Shown: piece by piece, positions 1 to 5,102 of the stretch
Layout of the letters: every line of letters begins with the position of its first letter
How positions within the stretch are numbered: position 1 is the first letter of the stretch
Assembly (NCBI GenBank): GCA_938038035.1
Contig: CALHQV010000057.1
Location: 1-5,102, forward strand
Source: an uncultured Gemella sp.
Lineage (GTDB): Bacteria > Bacillota > Bacilli > Staphylococcales > Gemellaceae
Direction of reading: 5' to 3'
Length of the DNA stretch: 5,102 nucleotides
Notes under the pieces: generated by a model
What the model was told of the DNA's origin: nothing
Databases searched by the model: none
What the model saw: only the letters and a program-made list of their open reading frames with translations
Translations under genes and position numbers: made by a program

Positions 1-868
1 ATATAGTTATCAAAAAATAATAAGTGGACAATTTTATAGGATGTTTACAAGTGTGTTCACTACTAATAATTCTATGAAATTATTGCTAGTATTAGTTTCT
101 ATTTTTGTTACTTCAATACTTTTTAATAAAACATTAAATATATTGAAGAGTATTGGAATACTATTAGTAGTATCATTTATTTTTAATTTGTTACTGATAT
201 TTGGTTACTCTGGTACGCTTGATATAGCGTTAGTTTCTAATATTTCATTACTAGGTTCAATTTTTATGGAGCAACTTAGTAAGAAAAATGATAATCTAAA
301 GTTTATGTATTCTGGTGTACTGTCAATAGTATATCTAACTATTGCTACACTTGTATTTGAAACTTCAATAATACTCTATGTTTTTTCTTTCATTCTAGGT
401 GTGTTTTTAGAACTTTTCTTAATGAAAAAAAGAAATATATATATTACATTAATATCAATTTTAATCTTTGGTGTTCTAGGTGAAGTTCTATTATCAGCAG
501 GTGTAAACACTAAGAGTGTTATAAATAGATATAGAGCGAGTAGAGTAGAGAGTAGATTAGTAAAAACTTATTCAGATGAGGATATATTCAATTTAGAAAA
601 AGAATTAACATCAAAAAATAAGTCTGTACTTACTTATTATGAGTTAGGTATGGTGAAAATGACAAATGCAACTAAGCAAGATGCTAAAAAGGTATTCTTG
701 GATGGTATAAGTTTTGATGATACATTTTCTCCAATCTACTATAATTTAGCTGTCATCGAACGTCAAGAAGGTAACTATGAAAAAGCTAAGGAATATGCTA
801 AAAGAGCATATGAACTAGATGGAAGAGAGAAAAATAAAAATCTAGTAGACGAGCTAAGTAAATTTTAA
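1..868 (+). CDS. Rhomboid-like (GluP/YqgP-type) membrane protein with C-terminal TPRs, probably catalytically inactive; 5' partial
   Basis: The frame is open to the left edge, and the first ATG (position 41) has only an AGG directly abutting it, so the true start is probably outside the window. Residues are counted from that ATG. About six hydrophobic segments are visible (roughly 12-29, 36-56, 61-78, 88-106, 109-128, 133-153), followed by a charged soluble tail. Residues 195-229 and 230-263 read as two TPRs; the second is near-canonical (YYNLAVIERQEGNYEKAKEY). The stretch just before the ATG, SGQFYR, matches the rhomboid L1-loop pattern G-[EQ]-x-[WY]-R, and the helix order fits rhomboid TM2-TM6 plus one. 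Downstream yqgQ supports this, since B. subtilis yqgP (rhomboid with TPRs) precedes yqgQ. However, GxSG reads NISL (67-70), the TM6 His position reads Tyr113, and the TM2 His/Asn are absent. I infer a pseudo-rhomboid, perhaps an adaptor or scaffold. The alternative is an unrelated TPR membrane protein. Confidence 0.66.
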   Translation, partial: YSYQKIISGQFYRMFTSVFTTNNSMKLLLVLVSIFVTSILFNKTLNILKSIGILLVVSFIFNLLLIFGYSGTLDIALVSNISLLGSIFMEQLSKKNDNLKFMYSGVLSIVYLTIATLVFETSIILYVFSFILGVFLELFLMKKRNIYITLISILIFGVLGEVLLSAGVNTKSVINRYRASRVESRLVKTYSDEDIFNLEKELTSKNKSVLTYYELGMVKMTNATKQDAKKVFLDGISFDDTFSPIYYNLAVIERQEGNYEKAKEYAKRAYELDGREKNKNLVDELSKF

Positions 869-878
869 GGTGATGTAA

Positions 879-1079
879 ATGATAAATTTTTACGATTTGC
901 AACAATTTTTAAAATCTTTTGGTATAATAATATATATGAAAGATAGAAAACATACATTAAGTATGGTAGAATATGAGGTAAGAGAGTTAAGACGCTTAGA
1001 ATTAATTTCGAAAGAAGATTTTATAAGAGCAATAGCAATTATAAAACATGAAGTTAATTATGAATTATCAAAAGGATAG
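879..1079 (+). CDS. yqgQ: YqgQ family protein (DUF910)
   Basis: This 66-residue soluble protein has the YqgQ/DUF910 layout: an N-terminal FYDLQQFLKSFG segment (4-15), a short IIYMKDRK turn (17-24), then two charged helices including EYEVRELRRLELISKEDF (31-48). Family members are small helical bundles of about 60-75 residues found in Bacilli; the function is not settled. The start is well supported: AGGTGA at 868-873 lies 5 nt before the ATG and overlaps the upstream stop codon, which suggests translational coupling to the rhomboid-like gene. In B. subtilis the same pair (yqgP-yqgQ) is followed by glucokinase glcK; here ylaN follows instead, 10 nt downstream. The family call rests on remembered sequence pattern plus neighbourhood. 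The protein has no signal peptide, membrane segment or cysteine. Confidence 0.8.
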   Translation: MINFYDLQQFLKSFGIIIYMKDRKHTLSMVEYEVRELRRLELISKEDFIRAIAIIKHEVNYELSKG

Positions 1080-1089
1080 GTGAGATTAA

Positions 1090-1374
1090 ATGGAAAACAA
1101 CCTTATTTTTATTAAGGTACGTAAGAGAATAGAAGAAGATGTTATGAAGATTGAAGAAATGATTAATGCTTGTATATCGGTAAAAGGTCAGAGAACATGT
1201 CCCTTGTACCAAGATGTAATAGACACACAAATTTACGGTTTATCAAAAGAAATTAACATTGCTGTAGAAATAGGATGTATTTCAGAAGAAGCTGGACGTA
1301 TTATTTTAGCTGATTTAGAGGATAAAGCAAGTGAAATGTACGCTAGTGTAATTTCAGAAAGTAAAGCAAACTAG
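1090..1374 (+). CDS. ylaN: YlaN family iron/Fur-associated protein (DUF1507)
   Basis: This 94-residue soluble protein is of normal length for YlaN. The family signature is clear: CPLYQDVIDTQIYGLSKEI at residues 37-55 corresponds to the CPLYEEVLDTQMFGLSREI of Bacillus and Staphylococcus YlaN, followed by an amphipathic helical C terminus (65-87). From published work on S. aureus and B. subtilis, YlaN binds iron, interacts with the repressor Fur and matters for growth under iron limitation; nothing in this sequence tests that. Three cysteines are present (28, 37, 63), of which C37 lies in the signature. A GGTGAG ribosome binding site at 1079-1084 sits 5 nt before the ATG. An internal ATG at 1144 would remove the first helix and is less likely. 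The gene directly precedes ftsW, as in Bacillus and Staphylococcus, with one nucleotide between its stop and the ftsW start. Confidence 0.88.
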   Translation: MENNLIFIKVRKRIEEDVMKIEEMINACISVKGQRTCPLYQDVIDTQIYGLSKEINIAVEIGCISEEAGRIILADLEDKASEMYASVISESKAN

Positions 1375-1375
1375 T

Positions 1376-2593
1376 ATGAAACTTTTTGGGAAAATACATA
1401 GATCTATAAAGCATGAACGCCGTCATGTCAGGTTAGATTGGATGGTAGCTTTAACGTTACTAGTTTTGTTAGTTTTAAGTTGTATGATGGTTTATAGTGC
1501 AAGTATGATAGGGAATAAATACGGGACATTTACTTCGGGTATACCGGTAAGTGAGACTTATTTCTTACAACGACAAGCTATGTGGGCAATTCTTGCATAC
1601 TTAGCGTTTTTACTATTTTCGGTTGCTATACCATTTGAGGTTTTTAAAGAGAAAAAATTATTACAATATGGTTTTATTGTAATGTTTGTTTTACTTTTAA
1701 TACCACAATTAATGCCGGCAATTAATGGTGCGAAATCTTGGATTAGGATAGGTTCTTTCAGTTTTCAACCTTCTACTTTAGCACAACTCTTTATTATTAT
1801 GTATATGGCTTTTATTTTAGAAACAAGAAAAGAAAAGTTGAGACAAATATGCACTAGTTCAGAACTTTTGAAAATATTTAGCATTCCTTTAGCACTTGTT
1901 ACGTTAATAGCTGCGCAAAATGATACGGGAATGATGCTTATTACATTATCTGTAATTGGAATTATGACTTTGTGTTCTAATATGCATTCAAAAAATGTGA
2001 AAAAAATCTTGTTACTTGCTTTAATTGCAGGGATAGCAGTACTTATGCTATTTATGATTAAGAATGTACTGTTTTCAAGTGGTACATCGTATAGAACAAA
2101 TCGTTTGAAAGTATTCTTAAATCCTTTCTCAGAGGATTTAGCAGCAGCTGCAGACCAAGTGATAAATTCATATGTTGCTTTTGGTAATGGAGGTTTATTC
2201 GGTAGAGGATTAGGTAACTCTATTCAAAAACTTGGATATTTACCAGAAGCTCATACAGACTTTATCCTTGCAATTATAGCTGAAGAATTAGGATTAGTTG
2301 GAGTATTATTTGTTGTAGCGTTACTGCTAGTTATTATAGGGAAAGTAATATTTTCTGGTACAAAATCAAGAAATACATTCTCGGCGATGTATTCCTTAGG
2401 ATTTGCTAGTTTATTAGTAGTCCAAGGAGTAGTTAATATTGGTGGAGTAACTGCATCTATTCCAATGACAGGAGTACCATTACCATTTATTAGTAATGGT
2501 GGTAGTTCCATCTTAATATTAAGTGTAGGATTAGGAATAGCTACTAATATTTTATCTCATGTAAAATATTTACGTAGTAATAGTAAAAAATAA
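1376..2593 (+). CDS. ftsW: SEDS-family peptidoglycan glycosyltransferase FtsW (cell division)
   Basis: This 405-residue polytopic membrane protein has about ten hydrophobic segments (first at 22-43, last at 372-394) and basic cytoplasmic ends. SEDS landmarks in order: MVYSAS (38-43); GTFTSGIPVSETYFLQRQ (50-67), which resembles the first loop of S. aureus FtsW; NGAKSWIRIGSFSFQPS (117-133); QNDTG (181-185); the large extracellular loop with NRLKVFLNPF (242-251); LPEAHTDFILAIIAEELG (289-306); VPLPFISNGGSS (367-378). D295 in HTDF corresponds to the catalytic Asp of FtsW (E. coli D297). The protein polymerises lipid II at the septum with a partner class B PBP. FtsW is preferred over RodA because of the first-loop match and the ylaN neighbour. 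No good Shine-Dalgarno precedes the ATG, which lies 1 nt after the ylaN stop, so translation is probably coupled. Oddities: QPSTLAQL replaces the usual QPSExxK pattern, and SNGGSS replaces SYGGSS. Confidence 0.93.
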   Translation: MKLFGKIHRSIKHERRHVRLDWMVALTLLVLLVLSCMMVYSASMIGNKYGTFTSGIPVSETYFLQRQAMWAILAYLAFLLFSVAIPFEVFKEKKLLQYGFIVMFVLLLIPQLMPAINGAKSWIRIGSFSFQPSTLAQLFIIMYMAFILETRKEKLRQICTSSELLKIFSIPLALVTLIAAQNDTGMMLITLSVIGIMTLCSNMHSKNVKKILLLALIAGIAVLMLFMIKNVLFSSGTSYRTNRLKVFLNPFSEDLAAAADQVINSYVAFGNGGLFGRGLGNSIQKLGYLPEAHTDFILAIIAEELGLVGVLFVVALLLVIIGKVIFSGTKSRNTFSAMYSLGFASLLVVQGVVNIGGVTASIPMTGVPLPFISNGGSSILILSVGLGIATNILSHVKYLRSNSKK

Positions 2594-2595
2594 TT

Positions 2596-2635
2596 AAGAA
2601 TTTGGATTGATAAAATTAATCCAAATTCTTTTTAT
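2596..2635 (+). terminator. Rho-independent terminator after ftsW
   Basis: A perfect 13-bp inverted repeat, AAGAATTTGGATT (2596-2608) with AATCCAAATTCTT (2618-2630), encloses a 9-nt loop and runs into a T tract (2629-2633). It begins 2 nt after the ftsW stop. It should end the rhomboid-yqgQ-ylaN-ftsW transcript. The stem is AT-rich, as expected for this genome, but long. Transcriptional function is inferred from structure alone. Confidence 0.9.
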
Positions 2636-2693
2636 GTTTTTAAAAAAGGAAATTGCATAAAATAGAAAAATTTATAATTTCTTGCAGTGAGGC

Positions 2694-2722
2694 TTGCTAA
2701 CTTTAGATAATCAAGCTATAAT
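2694..2722 (+). promoter_or_regulatory. Sigma-A-type promoter for queA-tgt
   Basis: A -35 TTGCTA (2694-2699, 4 of 6 to TTGACA) and a perfect -10 TATAAT (2717-2722) are separated by 17 nt. The expected transcription start is near 2729, leaving a leader of about 24 nt that contains the strong AAAGGAG site at 2739-2745, 7 nt before the queA ATG. The leader is too short for a riboswitch. An alternative upstream pair exists: TTGCAG (2682-2687) with GATAAT (2706-2711), spacing 18 nt. The rest of the 2636-2693 stretch shows no gene. Confidence 0.78.
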
Positions 2723-2752
2723 AGTAAAGGTAACTTTTAAAGGAGATTTTAG

Positions 2753-3781
2753 ATGAAATTAGAACAATTTGATTTTTATTTACCAGAGGAGCTAATAGCA
2801 CAAACACCTCTTTTAAAAAGAGATACTAGTAAATTACTTTGTGTAGATAGAAAAAATAATTCACATGAACATAAAGTTTTTTCAGATATTATAGATTATT
2901 TTAATCCCGGTGATACTTTAGTATTGAACAATACTCGAGTGATGCCAGCACGATTATATGGTGCTAAAAAGGATACAGGTGCTGCAATAGAGGTGCTTTT
3001 ATTAAAAAATCTTGGTCATAATGACTGGGAATGCCTTGTTAAACCTGCTAAAAGAATAAAAGAAGGTAGTATAGTATCTTTTGGTGATGGTATAATGGAA
3101 GCAGTCTGTACAAAAGTATTAGATGATGGATTTAGGCACTTTGAATTTATATATGAGGGAATCTTCCAAGAAAGATTAGATGAACTTGGAACTATGCCAC
3201 TTCCACCATATATTAAAGAAAGACTAACTGATAAAGAAAGATATCAAACAGTTTATTCGAAAGAGATAGGGAGTTCAGCGGCCCCAACAGCAGGGTTACA
3301 CTTTACGAATGAATTATTAGAAAAGATAAAAGAAAAAGGTGTAAATATAGCTTATTTGACCCTTCATGTAGGACTTGGAACATTTAGACCTGTAGCTGTA
3401 GAAAATATTGAAGAACACGATATGCATTCAGAGTATTATACTTTAGATGAAGATACAGCAAAAATAATTAATAAAACAAAAGAAGAAGGTGGAAGAGTTT
3501 TTTCTGTAGGTACTACTTCAACAAGAACATTAGAAACAATTGCACGCGATAATAATGGGAAAATAGTTGCGGCTTCAGGATGGACAAATATTTTTATTTA
3601 TCCAGGATTTGAATTTAAATGTGTTGACGGATTAATTACAAACTTCCACTTACCAAAATCATCATTAATAATGCTTGTAAGTGCATTTTATGACAGAGAA
3701 AAAGTTATTGAATTATACAACATAGCAGTTGAGAATAAATACCGTTTCTTCAGTTTTGGAGATGCGATGATAATAATCTAG
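2753..3781 (+). CDS. queA: S-adenosylmethionine:tRNA ribosyltransferase-isomerase QueA
   Basis: QueA transfers and isomerises the ribosyl group of S-adenosylmethionine onto preQ1-modified tRNA, making epoxyqueuosine at wobble position 34 of GUN-anticodon tRNAs (Asp, Asn, His, Tyr). The 342-residue length is standard. Family motifs run the full length: FDFYLPEELIAQTPL (6-20), GDTLVLNNTRVMPARLYG (53-70), WECLVKPAKR (92-101), GTMPLPPYIKER (146-157), SSAAPTAGLHFT (174-185), TLHVGLGTFRPV (203-214), HDMHSEYY (222-229), SVGTTSTRTLE (251-261), TNFHLPKSSLIMLVSAF (296-312) and YRFFSFGDAM (330-339). No frameshift or missing block is seen. The start is fixed by AAAGGAG at 2739-2745 and by the family N terminus. 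It is the first gene after its own promoter, and tgt follows after 21 nt, so the two queuosine enzymes are probably co-transcribed. Confidence 0.97.
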   Translation: MKLEQFDFYLPEELIAQTPLLKRDTSKLLCVDRKNNSHEHKVFSDIIDYFNPGDTLVLNNTRVMPARLYGAKKDTGAAIEVLLLKNLGHNDWECLVKPAKRIKEGSIVSFGDGIMEAVCTKVLDDGFRHFEFIYEGIFQERLDELGTMPLPPYIKERLTDKERYQTVYSKEIGSSAAPTAGLHFTNELLEKIKEKGVNIAYLTLHVGLGTFRPVAVENIEEHDMHSEYYTLDEDTAKIINKTKEEGGRVFSVGTTSTRTLETIARDNNGKIVAASGWTNIFIYPGFEFKCVDGLITNFHLPKSSLIMLVSAFYDREKVIELYNIAVENKYRFFSFGDAMIII

Positions 3782-3802
3782 TTTAAGAAAGGAATTATTT
3801 AT

Positions 3803-4957
3803 ATGAGAGATGTAAAAGAAAATGCAGTATGGTATGAACATATAAAAACTTGTAAACAATCTGGTGCAAGATTAGGTATTGTGCACACACCCCATGGTAG
3901 CTTCGAAACACCTGTATTTATGCCGGTTGGAACGCAAGCTACTGTAAAAGCAATGTCACCAGAAGAAGTAAAAGGAATGGGTGCAGATATTATTTTATCT
4001 AATACTTATCACCTTTGGTTACGTCCTGGTGAGGAGATTGTTGAAAAAGCTGGTGGACTTCACAAATTTATGAATTGGGATGGAAGTATCCTAACAGACT
4101 CAGGAGGCTTCCAAGTATTTTCTCTAAGTGAGATGAGAAAAATAGAGGAAGAAGGAGTTCATTTTAAAAATCATTTGTCTGGAGAAAAATTATTCCTATC
4201 ACCAGAAAAAGCTATGCATATACAAAATGCTTTAGGATCAGATATTATGATGGCTTTTGATGAATGTCCTGACTATAATCATGATTATAAATATATTCGA
4301 CAATCTGTTGAAAGAACAAGCCGCTGGGCTGAGAGATGTCTAGAAGCACATAAAAAACCTAAGACACAAAGTATTTTCGGTATAGTTCAAGGTGCTGGAT
4401 TTAACGACCTTCGTGAACAAAGTGCGAAAGACTTAGTTAGTATGGATTTTCCAGGATATGCTATTGGTGGTTTATCTGTTGGTGAACCTAAACACGAGAT
4501 GTATAGAGTTTTAGAACATGTAACACCTTTATTACCGGCTAATAAGGCAAGATATTTAATGGGAGTAGGCTCTCCTGATGCACTATTTGAAGGTGTTTTA
4601 AGAGGAGTTGATATGTTTGACTGTGTGTTACCGACACGTATTGCACGTAATGGAACATGTATGACTTCTGAAGGGCGTGTTGTAGTTAAAAATGCTAAAT
4701 ATGCTGAAGACTTTACACCACTTGATACTGAGTGTTCTTGTTATTGTTGTAAGAACTATACGAGAGCATATCTTCGTCATTTATTCAAAGCTGATGAAAT
4801 CTTTGGGGCAAGATTAGCGACAACTCATAATATTCATTTCTTAATCAATATGATGAAAGATATACGTCAAGCGATTAGAGAAGATAGATTATTAGACTTT
4901 AAAGAAGAGTTCTTTGAAAAATACGGACTAAACCAAGAAAATCCTAAAAATTTCTAA
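3803..4957 (+). CDS. tgt: tRNA-guanine transglycosylase Tgt (queuosine pathway)
   Basis: Tgt exchanges guanine 34 of GUN-anticodon tRNAs for the queuosine precursor preQ1, the step before QueA. The 384-residue protein matches bacterial Tgt from end to end, with an N terminus a few residues longer than the usual M-x5-YEHIKTCKQSGARLG form. By comparison with Z. mobilis Tgt, D99 in TDSGGFQV is the general acid/base, D153 in AFDECP contacts the base, AIGGLSVGE (220-228) lines the pocket, and D273 in FDCVLPTR is the covalent nucleophile. Zinc ligands are C311, C313, C316 and H342, with the expected 26-residue step from the last Cys to His. The C terminus ENPKNF is shared with Staphylococcus Tgt as I recall it. 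AAAGGA at 3788-3793, 9 nt before the ATG, supports the start. No queC/D/E/F genes are in view, so the source of the precursor (synthesis or salvage) cannot be told. Confidence 0.98.
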   Translation: MRDVKENAVWYEHIKTCKQSGARLGIVHTPHGSFETPVFMPVGTQATVKAMSPEEVKGMGADIILSNTYHLWLRPGEEIVEKAGGLHKFMNWDGSILTDSGGFQVFSLSEMRKIEEEGVHFKNHLSGEKLFLSPEKAMHIQNALGSDIMMAFDECPDYNHDYKYIRQSVERTSRWAERCLEAHKKPKTQSIFGIVQGAGFNDLREQSAKDLVSMDFPGYAIGGLSVGEPKHEMYRVLEHVTPLLPANKARYLMGVGSPDALFEGVLRGVDMFDCVLPTRIARNGTCMTSEGRVVVKNAKYAEDFTPLDTECSCYCCKNYTRAYLRHLFKADEIFGARLATTHNIHFLINMMKDIRQAIREDRLLDFKEEFFEKYGLNQENPKNF

Positions 4958-4963
4958 GAATTT

Positions 4964-4999
4964 AGTAAAAAAAATAACAATAAAGGTTTATTTTTTACT
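4964..4999 (+). repeat. AT-rich inverted repeat between tgt and yajC
   Basis: AGTAAAAAA (4964-4972) pairs with TTTTTTACT (4991-4999), giving a 9-bp, almost entirely A:T stem with an 18-nt loop. A few more pairs form if two A residues bulge. No T tract follows the 3' arm, so it is not a standard terminator; the T run lies inside the stem. It could be a weak attenuator or transcript-end stabiliser in the 88-nt tgt-yajC spacer, or chance in AT-rich DNA. No convincing promoter is seen in the spacer (TAGAAT at 5010-5015 lacks a good -35). Confidence 0.4.
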
Positions 5000-5045
5000 G
5001 AGTATATAGTAGAATAAATATATATAAATCAACCGGAGGTAAGAT

Positions 5046-5102
5046 ATGCAATATTCATATATTAATATTATTATGATTGTAGTTCTTTTTGCTTTCATGT
5101 AT
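5046..5102 (+). CDS. yajC: YajC-like preprotein translocase accessory subunit, N-terminal fragment (3' partial)
   Basis: Nineteen codons run from an ATG to the window edge without a stop. The site GGAGGT at 5035-5040, 5 nt before the ATG, is the strongest Shine-Dalgarno in the window and marks a real start. The visible residues are a short polar start (MQYSY) followed by a hydrophobic helix ending FAFMY, as expected for the single N-terminal membrane segment of YajC before its RPQ-type motif. YajC associates with SecDF and the Sec translocase at the membrane. The identity depends mainly on position: yajC directly follows queA-tgt in many bacteria, including Bacilli. The diagnostic cytoplasmic part lies outside the window. 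It may be read through from tgt. Confidence 0.72.
   Translation, partial: MQYSYINIIMIVVLFAFMY

Noticed and set aside
1442..1444. Alternative ftsW start at Met23
   Set aside because: It would remove the basic cytoplasmic N terminus that precedes the first membrane helix, and its upstream GG-containing sequence is not a clear Shine-Dalgarno. Coupling from ylaN explains the first ATG.
2251..2511. Open frame of 86 codons on the minus strand
   Set aside because: It lies entirely antisense to ftsW across its most conserved motifs, is low-complexity (Asn/Thr/Pro/Ile-rich), and has no recognisable family or ribosome binding site. It is a shadow of the real gene.
2634..2660. Small ORF after the ftsW terminator
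   Set aside because: It has only eight codons before a stop, and its ATG is directly preceded by the T tract of the terminator with no ribosome binding site.
2723..2752. Possible preQ1 riboswitch in front of queA
   Set aside because: The leader after the predicted start site is only about 24 nt and consists mainly of the ribosome binding site. No C-rich segment or pseudoknot pairing is visible.
1..5102. CRISPR, insertion sequence, phage, toxin-antitoxin or RNA genes
   Set aside because: There are no regularly spaced repeats, no terminal inverted repeats with a transposase, and no tRNA-like or rRNA stretches. Nearly all bases are accounted for by core genes and short spacers.

Overview
The window is AT-rich DNA, with coding on the plus strand only. 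Gene content, strong AGGAGG-type ribosome binding sites and protein resemblance (QueA, Tgt and FtsW read very like the Staphylococcus proteins as I remember them) point to a low-GC Firmicute of class Bacilli. A small-genome relative of Staphylococcus such as Gemella is my best guess. That genus call is inference, because no diagnostic marker such as rRNA is present.

Layout: Two same-direction transcription units are visible, plus the start of a further gene. Unit 1 (1-2593) holds a rhomboid-like membrane protein with C-terminal TPRs (cut by the left edge), yqgQ (DUF910), ylaN (DUF1507) and ftsW. Gaps are 10, 10 and 1 nt, and the unit ends in a clear intrinsic terminator (2596-2635). Unit 2 starts at a good sigma-A-type promoter (2694-2722) and carries queA and tgt. 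An 88-nt spacer with a weak AT hairpin follows, then the first 19 codons of a yajC-like gene at the right edge.

Function: FtsW is the SEDS glycosyltransferase of septal peptidoglycan synthesis. YlaN is a small protein linked in Bacillus and Staphylococcus to iron and Fur. YqgQ has no settled function. QueA and Tgt catalyse two steps of queuosine modification of tRNA wobble position 34, and the yajC neighbour (accessory to the Sec translocase) is the usual bacterial partner of tgt.

No mobile element, CRISPR, RNA gene or clearly new system is present; this is mostly core genome. The points worth a second look are: the first protein looks like a rhomboid that has lost its catalytic residues while keeping fold and TPRs; a rhomboid-yqgQ pair is joined to a ylaN-ftsW pair, which sit at separate loci in Bacillus; and FtsW carries unusual substitutions in otherwise strongly conserved SEDS motifs.
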